From the NCBI RefSeq assembly GCF_001419745.1, contig NZ_LIRJ01000040.1, positions 1-52,978 on the forward strand: a stretch of 52,978 nt of DNA. The letters are read 5' to 3'. Positions within the stretch are counted from its first letter, which is position 1; the number at the start of each line of letters is the position of its first letter. The position numbers and the translations under genes were made by a program. The notes beneath the pieces are model-generated. The model saw nothing but the letters and a program-made list of their open reading frames with translations, did not search any database and was not told the DNA's origin. Shown here in pieces: positions 41,943 to 50,719 of this stretch. The DNA is from Streptomyces silaceus (GTDB lineage Bacteria; Actinomycetota; Actinomycetes; Streptomycetales; Streptomycetaceae).

Positions 41943-42452
41943 TCAGGCGTCGCGCGCCGACTCCCAGCGGATCTCGCCGTCCTGGACCACATCGGTGGCG
42001 GCGAGACCCGCGGCCCGCGCGACCGCCGCGGACGCCGCGTGGTCGGGGTGGACGTGCGCCACGCACGTGCGCACGCCGTGCCCCGTCAGCCAGTCCACCA
42101 GGCCACGCGCCGCCTCCGAGGCGAGGCCGCGCCCCTGCCAGGGCGTCCCGACCACCCACGCGATCTCCGCGGACCCGCCCCGGGCGACCGTCGCCTGCAC
42201 CGTCCCGACCAGCGGTCCGAGCCCGTCCCGCCCGCGCAGGCGCAGCACCCAGTTGCACCAGGAGACGGCGGGGTCGGGTGAGCCGGCGAGCATCCGCCGG
42301 TAGCGGGCGCGCAGGGCCTCGACGTCGTCGGGGGTGCCGCCGATGAACGTGTGCAGCGCCGGATCGCCGAGGACGAAGGACATCTCGTCGGCGTGCTCGA
42401 CGCGCAGCGGCAGCAGGTCGAGCCGTTCGGTGCGGAACGCGGTGGGGATCAT
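41943..42452 (-). CDS. GNAT-family N-acetyltransferase (RimJ-like)
   Basis: A 169-residue GNAT enzyme. FRTERLDLLPLRVEHADEM is the RimJ/RimL-type opening, and IAWVVGTPWQGRGLASEAARGLVDWL holds the acetyl-CoA pyrophosphate loop. Its start overlaps the iclR stop by four bases (ATGA), so the two are coupled. Its end almost touches the convergent TauD-family gene. Confidence 0.9.
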   Translation of the reverse strand: MIPTAFRTERLDLLPLRVEHADEMSFVLGDPALHTFIGGTPDDVEALRARYRRMLAGSPDPAVSWCNWVLRLRGRDGLGPLVGTVQATVARGGSAEIAWVVGTPWQGRGLASEAARGLVDWLTGHGVRTCVAHVHPDHAASAAVARAAGLAATDVVQDGEIRWESARDA

Positions 42453-43210
42453 GCGGGCATTGTGCCTTCGGCCTGCTGGGCCGCCCCGAGCCGGGTCGCC
42501 ACGGAGGCGGCCGCGTCCACCAGCGCGTCCGCGATGTCGGCGAGACGCGCCGCGGTGCGCGAGGTCGGGCCGGCCACCGCGACCACCGCGCGCAGCCGCC
42601 CGTCCACCAGGACCGGCCGCGCGGCCGCCGTCACATCGGGCAGCGTCTCACCGCGGTTGAACGCCACACCCGTGGCCCGGACCTCGGCCAGCTCGGCCTG
42701 CGCGGCCGCGCGCGCCGCCGGATCGGCGATCAGCGTCCGGAGATACGCCTCGCGCCGGGCCCGCGGGCGGTGGGCCAGGAGGACCTTGCCCGCGCTCGGC
42801 GGGTACAGCGGGCGGCGGGTGCGCAGCGGCGCGGAGTAGCGGATCAGCTGCGGGGACTCGGCGGCCGTCGCGTACACGAGGGAGTCGCCCACGGCGGTGC
42901 CCAGCATGGCCGTCTCGCCGAACCGGTCGCGCAGCGTCTCCAGGGTGGGCAGCGCGGCGCCCGCGAGGTCGTGGGCGGGCCGCGGCAGCAGGTTGCCGAA
43001 GGCGGGGCCCAGGCGGTACACGCCCTGCTCCTCGACCAGATAGCCCGTCGAGACGAGCCCCTTGACCAGACCGAAAACCGACGACTTGGGCGCTTCGAGG
43101 ACGTCGGCGAGTTCCTGCATACGGGCGCCGCCGCGTCGCGACACGCACTCCAGGATGCCCGTCACCCGGCTCACGGTCCGGTGCTCCTTGGGCGCTCCGG
43201 CCTCGCTCAC
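42449..43210 (-). CDS. IclR-family transcriptional regulator
   Basis: A 253-residue IclR regulator. The winged-helix domain (SRVTGILECVSRRGGARMQELADVLEAPKSSVFGLVKGLVSTGYLV) covers residues 14-58, and the ligand domain carries YPPSAGKVLLAH and GVAFNRGET. GGGGGAG is eight bases before the GTG start. It diverges from an acyl-CoA dehydrogenase/CoA-transferase operon, with palindromic sites between, and probably controls it in response to an organic acid or its CoA ester. Confidence 0.94.
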   Translation of the reverse strand: MSEAGAPKEHRTVSRVTGILECVSRRGGARMQELADVLEAPKSSVFGLVKGLVSTGYLVEEQGVYRLGPAFGNLLPRPAHDLAGAALPTLETLRDRFGETAMLGTAVGDSLVYATAAESPQLIRYSAPLRTRRPLYPPSAGKVLLAHRPRARREAYLRTLIADPAARAAAQAELAEVRATGVAFNRGETLPDVTAAARPVLVDGRLRAVVAVAGPTSRTAARLADIADALVDAAASVATRLGAAQQAEGTMPA

Positions 43211-43270
43211 GGTCCGACTCCCCCTTCCCGGGCGGCTCTTGACCGGCCGATCATACGGCTCCTAGCCTCT

Positions 43271-43300
43271 CGTATATCCGACTCGGCGATCGTATATACG
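43271..43300. promoter_or_regulatory. IclR-type operators
   Basis: CGTATATACG (43291-43300) is a perfect 10-base palindrome. CGTATATCCG (43271-43280), 20 bases upstream, differs by one base. Both stand between the divergent iclR and acyl-CoA dehydrogenase genes, the second 18 bases before the ATG. Confidence 0.7.
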
Positions 43301-43317
43301 AACTGAGGCTGTGATCC

Positions 43318-44481
43318 ATGGACTTCGCGCCGACCGTGGAGCAGGAGGACATCCGCCGCGCCGTCGCCGGACTGGCCGCCCGCTTCCCGGACACGTACTG
43401 GGCCGACCACGACGAACGAGCGGCCTTTCCGCAGGAGTTCTACGACGCCTTCGCCGAGGGCGGCTGGCTCGGCATGGCGATCCCCGAGGAGTACGGCGGC
43501 GGCGGGCTCGGCATCCAGGAGGCGTCGCTGCTGCTGGAGGAGATCGCCGCGTCGGGCGCGGGGATGAACGGGTGCAGCGCCCTGCACCTGACCATCTTCG
43601 GCCTCAACACGCTGGTGAAGCACGGCAGTGAGCAGCTGCGGGCGGAGATCCTGCCGAGTGCCGTCGACGGCTCGCTGCACGTCTGCTTCGGCGTCACCGA
43701 GCCCGACGCGGGCACGGACACCAGCCGCATCTCCACCGTCGCCCGGCGCGACGGCGGCGACTACGTCATCAGCGGCCGCAAGGTGTGGATCACCAAGGCG
43801 GGCCACTCCCAGAAGATGGTCCTCATCGCCCGTACGGCGCCGCGCACCGACGAGCGGCCCACCGACGGCATGACGCTGTTCGTCGTCGACATCGACTCCG
43901 AAGCCGTGCGCCTGAGGGCCATCCCGAAGATGGGCCGCAACGCGGTCGCCTCCTACGAAGTCCTCATCGACGAACTGCGCGTGCCGGCCCGCTGCCGCGT
44001 GGGGGAGGAGGGCCAGGGCTTCCGGTACCTGCTCGACGGCCTCAACCCCGAGCGGATCCTGCTCGCCCACGAGGCCCTCGGCATCGGCAGGGCGGCCCTG
44101 CGCCGCGCCGTCGACTATGCGCGCGCGCGTGTCGTCTTCGACCGCCCGATCGGCCAGAACCAGGGCATCGCCTTCCCGCTCGCCGAGGCCGCCACCCGGC
44201 TGGACGCCGCCGCACTGATGGCCCGCAACGCCGCCTGGCGCTACGACCGGGGACTGCCCTGCGGCAAGGAGGCCAACATGGCCAAGTGGCTGTGCGCGGA
44301 CGCCGGTTACCAGGCCGCCGACCGGGCCGTGCAGACACTCGGCGGGATGGGCTACGCCAAGGAGTTCCATGTGGAGCGCTACTTCCGGGAGTCACGGCTG
44401 CTGCGCCTGGCCCCCATCAGCCAAGAGATGATCCTCAACTACGTCTCCGGCCATGTGCTGGGTCTGCCGAGGTCCTACTGA
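43318..44481 (+). CDS. Acyl-CoA dehydrogenase, atypical catalytic site
   Basis: A 387-residue member of the acyl-CoA dehydrogenase family. FGVTEPDAGTDTSRIST and YVISGRKVWITKAGHS form the FAD domain, and RPIGQNQGIAFPLAEAATRL is conserved. At the C-terminus, the usual EGTS segment with the catalytic Glu reads LAPISQEMI, so the base must come from elsewhere, as in the isovaleryl-type subgroup, or the reaction differs. The stop overlaps the next ATG by one base, so it is co-translated with the CoA-transferase. Confidence 0.93.
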   Translation: MDFAPTVEQEDIRRAVAGLAARFPDTYWADHDERAAFPQEFYDAFAEGGWLGMAIPEEYGGGGLGIQEASLLLEEIAASGAGMNGCSALHLTIFGLNTLVKHGSEQLRAEILPSAVDGSLHVCFGVTEPDAGTDTSRISTVARRDGGDYVISGRKVWITKAGHSQKMVLIARTAPRTDERPTDGMTLFVVDIDSEAVRLRAIPKMGRNAVASYEVLIDELRVPARCRVGEEGQGFRYLLDGLNPERILLAHEALGIGRAALRRAVDYARARVVFDRPIGQNQGIAFPLAEAATRLDAAALMARNAAWRYDRGLPCGKEANMAKWLCADAGYQAADRAVQTLGGMGYAKEFHVERYFRESRLLRLAPISQEMILNYVSGHVLGLPRSY

Positions 44482-45698
44482 TGACGACACCGAACCCCCG
44501 GCCGGACACGCCCGGCGGCGCCCTCGCCGGACTCAGGGTGCTCGACCTGTCCCGGGTCCTCGCGGGCCCGTACTGCGCCCAGATGCTCGCCGACCACGGC
44601 GCCGACGTCATCAAGGTCGAGCCGCCCGCCGGGGACGAGACCCGCGGCTGGGGCCCGCCGTTCGTCGCACCCGGCACCTCCGCGTACTACCGGAACCTCA
44701 ATCGTGCCAAGAAGAACGTCGTCGTCGACCTCTCGGTGCCCGAAGGGCGGGACATCCTCGACACCCTGCTGCGCGACACCGACGTCCTCGTCGAGAACTT
44801 CAAGGCGGGCACGCTCGCCAAGTGGGGCTGCTCCGACGACGAGCTGCGCCGCCGCTTCCCCGCCCTGATCCACTGCCGCATCACCGGCTTCGGCACGGAC
44901 GGGCCGCTCGGCGGGCAGCCCGGCTACGACGCGGTGCTCCAGGCGTACGGCGGCCTGATGAGCGTCAACGGCGAACCGGACGGGGCGCCGCTGCGCGTCG
45001 GCGTGCCCGTCGTCGACCAGGTCACCGGCATCCTCGCCTTCTCCGGCATCCTGCTCGCCCTGCACGAACGCCACCGCTCCGGAGTCGGCCAGCTCATCGA
45101 CTGCACCCTCCTGGACACCGCGGTCAGCCTGCTCCACCCGCACTCGGCGTCCTGGCTCGCGGACGGCACCGTGCCCCGCCGCACCGGCTCCGCCCACCCC
45201 TCCATCGCGCCCTACGACTCCTTCGCCGCCGCCGACGGCCCCCTCTTCGTCGCGGTGGGCAACGACCGGCAGTTCCGCGCGCTCACCGACGTCCTGGGCG
45301 TGCCGGAGCTGGCGGACGACCCGCGCTTTCGCACCAACCCGGACCGCGTCCGCCACCGGGAGGAACTGCGGGCCGCCCTGGAGAAGGCGCTCGCCGCGCG
45401 GCCCCGCGCGGAACTGGCCGCGCTCCTGACGGAGCAGGGCGTCCCGGCCTCGCCGGTGCACGACGTCGCCGAGGCGCTGACCGCACCCCAGGTGCGCCAC
45501 CGCGGTCTGGTCGTGGAGGCCGACGGCTACCGCGGCCTCGCCTCGCCCGTGACCCTGTCGCGCACCCCGGCGCGGGTGCGGCCCGAGGTGCGGGGTGCGG
45601 GAGCGGACACGCGCGAGGTGCTCACGGACGCGGGGTACGACGAGGAGGCCGTGGACAGAGCCGTGGCGGACGGGGTCGTGCGGGCCGCCGAGGCGTGA
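44481..45698 (+). CDS. CaiB/BaiF-family (class III) CoA-transferase
   Basis: A 405-residue formyl-CoA-transferase-like enzyme that moves CoA between carboxylic acids through an aspartyl-CoA anhydride. GLRVLDLSRVLAGPYCAQMLADHGADVIKVE opens the protein, and Asp150 in PGYDAVLQAYGGLMSVNG is the likely nucleophile. The operon partner is the acyl-CoA dehydrogenase, so the pair should activate an organic acid to its CoA ester and oxidise it, under IclR control. The acid is not identified. Confidence 0.95.
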   Translation: MTTPNPRPDTPGGALAGLRVLDLSRVLAGPYCAQMLADHGADVIKVEPPAGDETRGWGPPFVAPGTSAYYRNLNRAKKNVVVDLSVPEGRDILDTLLRDTDVLVENFKAGTLAKWGCSDDELRRRFPALIHCRITGFGTDGPLGGQPGYDAVLQAYGGLMSVNGEPDGAPLRVGVPVVDQVTGILAFSGILLALHERHRSGVGQLIDCTLLDTAVSLLHPHSASWLADGTVPRRTGSAHPSIAPYDSFAAADGPLFVAVGNDRQFRALTDVLGVPELADDPRFRTNPDRVRHREELRAALEKALAARPRAELAALLTEQGVPASPVHDVAEALTAPQVRHRGLVVEADGYRGLASPVTLSRTPARVRPEVRGAGADTREVLTDAGYDEEAVDRAVADGVVRAAEA

Positions 45699-45737
45699 TC
45701 GGTCGCGTTGTCAGTGGCGGGTGCCATGGTGGGCGGC

Positions 45738-46163
45738 ATGACTCCTTTGCTGCTCACCGACATCGAGGCCGCCGTCCGCGCGAGTTGGGGCCCCGACACC
45801 ACCACGCCCGAGCATCGCCCCCAGCGGAGCGCCGACAATCCGGCCAGGGACCAGTGCGGTGTGACCGCCCTGGTCCTGCACGACCTGCTGGGCGGCGACC
45901 TGCTGCGCGGCGAGGTCCATGTCGACGGGGTGCAGACGGACTTCCACTGGTGGAACCGGCTCGCCGGAGGCCATGAGATAGACCTCACCCGCGAGCAGTT
46001 CGCGCCCGAGGAGATCGTCACCGAAGGCACGGTCGTGGTGCGGCCGCCACAGATCCGCCGCTGCCGGGAGGAGTACGAGCTGTTGCGCGCCCGGGTCCTG
46101 GAGCGGCTCGACGCGCGGGTCCGGGAGCGCGCGGCCCGGCCGGTGGCTCACGCCACGTCGTAG
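45738..46163 (+). CDS. YunG-like family protein
   Basis: A 141-residue protein. The opening LTDIEAAVRASWGPDT and the middle NPARDQCGVTALVLHDLLGGDLLRGEV, followed by DFHWWNRLAGGHEIDLTREQF, match the YunG/papain-like uncharacterised family; the Cys and His could be a catalytic pair. The role is unknown. An upstream ATG at 45726 is possible. The last 16 bases overlap the end of the convergent cupin gene. Confidence 0.8.
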   Translation: MTPLLLTDIEAAVRASWGPDTTTPEHRPQRSADNPARDQCGVTALVLHDLLGGDLLRGEVHVDGVQTDFHWWNRLAGGHEIDLTREQFAPEEIVTEGTVVVRPPQIRRCREEYELLRARVLERLDARVRERAARPVAHATS

Positions 46164-46867
46164 ACGTCCAGGCGCCCGCACATCCCGAACCTGCCCCGGG
46201 CGGCGGGCTGTTCGGCGCGGACCGTCGCCCCGGCGAGATAGCCGGCGTCCGCGCGTTCGACCCGGTCGAGCTGGGCGGCGGTCGCCTCCGCGGCGGCGGC
46301 CGCACTGGCCCGCCAGCGCTCCCGCCACCGCGCGGCCAGCGGACGGACCAGGGCGACCGCGGCCCGGTGGAAGGCGGCCAGCGGCTCCGGGTCCCCGGCC
46401 TCGGCCGCCTCGCGGAGCGCGGTGAACCCCTCGAGGGCCAGGTCGCGGCGGCGCCGGGCCGCGTCCGCGAGCTCCGCGTCCGTGGCGTCGGCGGGCAGGG
46501 CGACGGCGGCGCGGTAGACGTCCGGGTCGGCGAGCAGCCGGGGCGGCAGGGTCAGCACGGCGTCGCCGGCCTCGGGCAGCCCGCAGTTCTGCATCAGGAC
46601 GTTGATCGTCAAGTCGCCCTCGTTGACCAGGCGGTGGATGGTGCCGGGCGTGAACCACACCAGGGCGCCCGGCGTGAGTGGCGTCTGGCGGAACCCCGCC
46701 GTGGTGAGCGTCTGCACGGCACCGCGCCCGCCGGTCACGGCGTACCCCTCCGAACAGGTCAGGTGCAGATGGGGAGTTCCCCCGCGCAGCCCGTCCGCGG
46801 CCGGCCAGTCGTACACGGTCAGCCTCGACACCCCGATCCCGCCGGGCAGTCCCTCGTACTGGTCCAC
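46148..46867 (-). CDS. Cupin-domain protein
   Basis: A 239-residue protein. The N-terminal half is a cupin (HLHLTCSEGYAVTGGRGAVQTLTTAGF, then PGALVWFTPGTIHRLVNEGDLTINVLMQN), a small-molecule-binding or oxygenase barrel with His metal ligands. The C-terminal half is a helical, alanine/arginine-rich segment without a recognised domain. The GTG start has GAGGAG seven bases upstream. The function is unknown. Confidence 0.8.
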   Translation of the reverse strand: MDQYEGLPGGIGVSRLTVYDWPAADGLRGGTPHLHLTCSEGYAVTGGRGAVQTLTTAGFRQTPLTPGALVWFTPGTIHRLVNEGDLTINVLMQNCGLPEAGDAVLTLPPRLLADPDVYRAAVALPADATDAELADAARRRRDLALEGFTALREAAEAGDPEPLAAFHRAAVALVRPLAARWRERWRASAAAAAEATAAQLDRVERADAGYLAGATVRAEQPAARGRFGMCGRLDVYDVA

Positions 46868-46924
46868 CGTGAACTCCTCGCGACGTCGGATGCGGCTGTG
46901 AGAAGTGGTACCGAGGAGACACTA

Positions 46925-46956
46925 CGGCCCCCGGTGCCGTCCGGCACCGGGGGCCG
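46925..46956 (-). terminator. Terminator after the SSI gene
   Basis: CGGCCCCCGGTGCC (46925-46938) pairs with its exact complement (46943-46956) around a four-base GTCC loop. This 14-base perfect stem is downstream of the minus-strand SSI gene and is one of the strongest hairpins in the window. Confidence 0.8.
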
Positions 46957-47031
46957 ACCCGCGTTCCGGAGTCCTTCCCCCACGAAAGGCCACCGGAACT
47001 CCCCTGAGTGTGGTTCAGGGTCGTGATCCCG

Positions 47032-47472
47032 TCAGAAGGTGAGTGCGGCACCCTCCCCGAGACCGGCCTTCATCGCGCAGTGGTTGGAGAAGGTGGTGGA
47101 CCACCCGACGTGTCTGCCGTTCCAGACGCCCGCCACGGTCACCGTGACCGGTCGCCACTCCTTCGTACACGCGATGTCGGACGTGGAGCCGACCAGCTGC
47201 GCGAACTGGGCGTCGACGCCCTTGAGTTCGGCGCAGGCGGCCGCCGCCGCGGGGTGGCTGCCCGCCGGGCGCGGCGCGCAGGTCAGCGTGACGGCGCGCT
47301 GCACGGCGGCGGTGGTGGCGTCCTCGCCCTGGCCGACCGTGAGCACCAGGGCGGAGGGCGCGTAGAGGCTCGTGGGCTTCGGGGCCTCGGCCTGCGCGGT
47401 GCCTGATGTCGCGACGAGGACGCAGGCGGCCGCCGTGGCAGCCGCGCCCACGGCCTTGAGGGTGCGACGCAT
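47032..47472 (-). CDS. Streptomyces subtilisin inhibitor (SSI), Lys-P1 type
   Basis: A 146-residue secreted inhibitor. The signal peptide spans residues 1-29 or so (ending TAQAEA). The mature protein opens with the canonical SLYAPSALVLTVG. Cysteines 65, 80, 102 and 132 form the two SSI disulfides. The reactive-site loop ACTKEW places Lys104 at P1, as in trypsin- and plasmin-inhibiting SSI members rather than Met-type subtilisin inhibitors. GGAGAA is well placed before the ATG. Such proteins control extracellular proteases during development. Confidence 0.96.
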   Translation of the reverse strand: MRRTLKAVGAAATAAACVLVATSGTAQAEAPKPTSLYAPSALVLTVGQGEDATTAAVQRAVTLTCAPRPAGSHPAAAAACAELKGVDAQFAQLVGSTSDIACTKEWRPVTVTVAGVWNGRHVGWSTTFSNHCAMKAGLGEGAALTF

Positions 47473-47826
47473 GGTGTTTTCTCCTTCACTCGGTGTGGTG
47501 GTGACTGCGGTGAGGAGTCTCGCCGGTGCGGAGAGTGAGTGCCATGCGGATGGTCGATTTCCGGATGTGTCGCTCCGGTAAGCGGTACCCGTACGATCGT
47601 TCGGGCAGCTCAGGGGCGGTGGGGCGGCTCCGCGCCCGGTGTCCAGCATATGGACAAACGTTATTGGTATAAGTAAGAACTAAGTCCTGACCTGCAAGGA
47701 TGGAAAATTGGTTCTTTCTTCGACGATCTGCATCGACCGGAAATGATCGGTGTATGAGGGTCGTTCGGCGGTGATACGGGGAGAGTGTCGCGGCGCTGTG
47801 GGGTCATCCGCGCGGTACGGGCCGCC
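47473..47826. other. 354-base SSI upstream region, no gene
   Basis: This gap holds the promoter of the minus-strand SSI gene. Bases 47649-47755 are markedly AT-rich for the window (a run of TTATTGG, AAGTAAG, AAAATTGG and TTCTTTCTTC). I see no strong repeat, dyad or credible ORF. Confidence 0.5.
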
Positions 47827-48978
47827 TCACGCCTGAGGGTTCGCGTCCGCGCCCTCGGTGCTGACGAGGACGAGCGTCGAGCCGGATCCGACCCCCAGTG
47901 CGGCGCGACGCTCGGCGGCACCCCCGCCGGTGAGGGCGGCCCGCACTCCGGCCAGCGACGCGGCGCCGCAGGGCCCGGACGAGACGCCCAGCTCCGCCAG
48001 GTCACGGGCGGCCCGCGCCGTGGCGGCGTCGGTGACGGCGACCGCCGCGTCCAGGCCGTCCCGCAGCACGGGCCAGGCGAGGGCGGACGGCGTGCCGCAG
48101 TTCAGGCCGGCCATGGTCGTGACGCCGGTCGGCACGCTGGTGAGCTCGCCCGCGCGGAGGCTGGCCAGCACGCCCGCGGCCGTCACCGGCTCCACGGAGA
48201 GCACGGCGGACGGAGCGTCACCGCGGGCGGCGTCCGGTGTGGACCGGCCGCGGTAGTGCGTGACGGCGGCCTGGGCGAGCGAGCCGACCCCGACCGGGAC
48301 CGCGACCAGCGCGGGCGGTGGCGCGCCCGCCGCGCCCAGTTGGGCGTCGACCTCGGTGAACAGGGTCGCGTACCCCTCGACGATCAGCGTCGGGATCTCC
48401 TCGTACCCGTCCCACGCCATGTCCTGCACCAGGACCGAGTCCGGCTCCGTCGCCGCCTGCGCGGCCCGGCGCACCGCAGTGTCGTACGACCCCGGGACGG
48501 CCGTGACCTCGGCGCCCTCGCCCTCGATGGCGGCCACCGCAGAGGGGTGCACGCCGTCGGGGACGAAGACGAGCGCGCGCCGGCCCAGCCGCCGCGCCAG
48601 CCGCGCCACGGCCCGGCCGTGGTTGCCGTCGGTCGCGGTGACCAAGCGCAGGGGAGTCCCGGAGGAGCCGGCCTCCGCGGAGTCCTCCGCGTGCCGGGCC
48701 ACGATCCGGTCGATCGCCCAGGACGCGCCCAGCGCCTTGAACGCCGGCAGGCCGAACCGCGTCGACTCGTCCTTGACGAAGACCCGCGCCACCCCGAACT
48801 CCGCCGCCAGCGACGGCAGGTCGTGCAGCGTCGTGGGGGCGTACCCGGGCAGTGCGGTGTGGAAGTTCCAGGCGTCGGGCGGGGGCGGCGCGCAGGTCCA
48901 CGACCGCGCGGCGGGCCGCGCGTACCAGGAGTCGGAAGGGGCGGATGCGGGCACGGAGGCGGCGTCTTGATCGATCAC
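47827..48978 (-). CDS. Diaminopropionate ammonia-lyase (PLP enzyme)
   Basis: A 383-residue fold-type II PLP enzyme that would convert 2,3-diaminopropionate to pyruvate and ammonia. The Schiff-base lysine is Lys81 in FGLPAFKALGASWAI, which matches DpaL/YgeX proteins. TATDGNHGRAVARLA binds substrate and cofactor, and PVGVGSLAQA and GVGSGSTLVLVSTEG are the phosphate and pyridine loops. The GTG at 48978 is chosen on homology; no clear ribosome site is present. A related threonine/serine dehydratase activity is possible. Confidence 0.88.
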   Translation of the reverse strand: MIDQDAASVPASAPSDSWYARPAARSWTCAPPPPDAWNFHTALPGYAPTTLHDLPSLAAEFGVARVFVKDESTRFGLPAFKALGASWAIDRIVARHAEDSAEAGSSGTPLRLVTATDGNHGRAVARLARRLGRRALVFVPDGVHPSAVAAIEGEGAEVTAVPGSYDTAVRRAAQAATEPDSVLVQDMAWDGYEEIPTLIVEGYATLFTEVDAQLGAAGAPPPALVAVPVGVGSLAQAAVTHYRGRSTPDAARGDAPSAVLSVEPVTAAGVLASLRAGELTSVPTGVTTMAGLNCGTPSALAWPVLRDGLDAAVAVTDAATARAARDLAELGVSSGPCGAASLAGVRAALTGGGAAERRAALGVGSGSTLVLVSTEGADANPQA

Positions 48979-49179
48979 GGGACCAGCGTGCGGCCCGGAC
49001 CTCCCTTCGGTCCAGCGCAGGTGTCCGACCCATGAACGGCCGTCACCTGGCGCCCATTTCCCGCCAACCCCGCCCGGCACGGGGAACACCGGATCACCCG
49101 TGTTCGTCGTCGAAGTGGCAAGCGGGGTACTTGAGTTCGAATGAGTGCTCTGACGTGAGGATTCACCAGGGGAGCCACG

Positions 49180-50710
49180 GTGAGACGTGCCGCACGACGA
49201 CCTGCTTCGGGAGCCGCTTCGAGATCCATCTCGAGACGAGTTCCACGCGTGGCGACCGTGGCGTTGGCCTTCGTCACGTTCGCCACTCCACCTGCTATGG
49301 AGGCGAACCGCGCGACACGAGCTGGCCCTGCGGTCCCGGCAAGAAGCCGATCCCGAGCCACCGGGGCTTCCTGCGGGCCCAGCAACTGCTGGCCTCCCAG
49401 GGAGTGGCCGACGTGCCCTCCACGACGATCCTGCCCGGGTGCGACGGAGACGTGTCCGACCTGGCGGGCCAGTTCTACGTGGACGGGACGCGCGGCGTCA
49501 GCCGCGGTACGGCCCTGCACAGCGCGGTGTACATTGTCGGCGCCAACCACAACTTTTTCAACAGCAAGTGGACTCCGGGGCAGGCGACGGCGCCCGCGGA
49601 GGACGACGCCTCGGACCCGTCCGACCCCGTGTGCGCGAAGGGCGCCGGGACCCGGCTGACCGCGGAGCAGCAGCAGGCCGCGGGAGCGACGTACATCGCC
49701 GCGGCGGCCCGGCTGTTCGTGGCGGGCGACGACCGGGCGCGCCCGCTGCTCGACGGTTCGCACCGCCGTGCTCCCTCGGCGGGCCCCGCGCAGGTGCTGA
49801 CCAGCGCCGTGGGCGCGCACCGCACGCCGGCGCCGGTCCCGGACGCCGCCACTCGGATCGAGGGCGGCCGGCTGTGCGCGCAGGAGCGTCCCGGTGACGC
49901 CCGTGCCTGTCTGCCGACCACCGAGCCGTGGAGGTCGGGCTCCCCGCACTTCTCCCGCTGGTGGGTCTCGCCCGAGACCGGCCGGCAGGCCGTGGCCATG
50001 AGCTGGTCGCGGGCGGGCGGCCCGGTACGGATGAGCCCGGCGCGCCCGGTCTCCCTGACCGGCGCGCGGGCACTGGCGCTGCGCGTGTTCGTGCCGCCCA
50101 ACACCACGGGCACCGCACTGGACGTCTCCCTCGTCGACACGTCGGGCCGGCGGGCCGCGCTCGGCCGGGTCCGCGTCGACGGACTGCCGGGCAGCGGCAC
50201 TACGGCCTCCTCCTGGGCGCGCGAGGTCCGCGTGCCGCTGGCGGCGGCCGGGCAGAAGCTGGACCTCCAGCAGGTCAGGACCGTGGAGCTGACGCCGCGC
50301 ACGCGCTCGGGCAACGCGTGGCTGATGGACGCCTGGGGCTGGCGCCCCGGCACCCCCGACGCGACGCCGGCCGCGCTCCCGCGGGTCGACATCGGCCGGC
50401 TGACCGTCAAGGAGGGCGACTCCGGTGAGCGCACCTACCGTGTGCCCGTGCGCGTCTCGGGCCAGGGCAGCGGCCGGGTCCGGGTGTCACCTGGCGGATG
50501 ACGCTGTCCGAACCCGTCGACGTGGACATGCGCGGCGAGCTCACCTTCCTGCCGGTGAGCGGCGGTAGGGAACTGTCGACCCTGGACGTGGACCCGCGCT
50601 GGCTGGACAGCGAGTTCCGGGCGGAGCCCCGCCCCGAGCGGCCGCTGTCCGAGCTGACGAGGAGCGGCCGACCCGAAAATGAGTGCGCGCGGTGGGCCGC
50701 GCCCTCGTAA
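49180..50710 (+). pseudogene. Broken secreted alpha/beta hydrolase gene
   Basis: Remnants of one large secreted hydrolase are spread over three frames. A GTG at 49180 with GGGGAG starts a twin-arginine-like or Sec signal (residues 1-35). A different frame, from about 49290, then carries STCYGGEP, WPCGPGKKPIPSHRGFL and, after an apparent in-frame deletion, LPGCDGDVSDLAGQF and GANHNFFN. The nucleophile GHSxGG expected between these blocks is missing. The C-terminal part reads to a stop at 50501 after VRVSPGG, and the frame then shifts to TWRMTLSEPVDVDM and RPERPLSEL before ending at 50710. At least three junctions are implied. It cannot encode a working hydrolase. Confidence 0.75.
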
Positions 50711-50719
50711 GGTGCCCGC

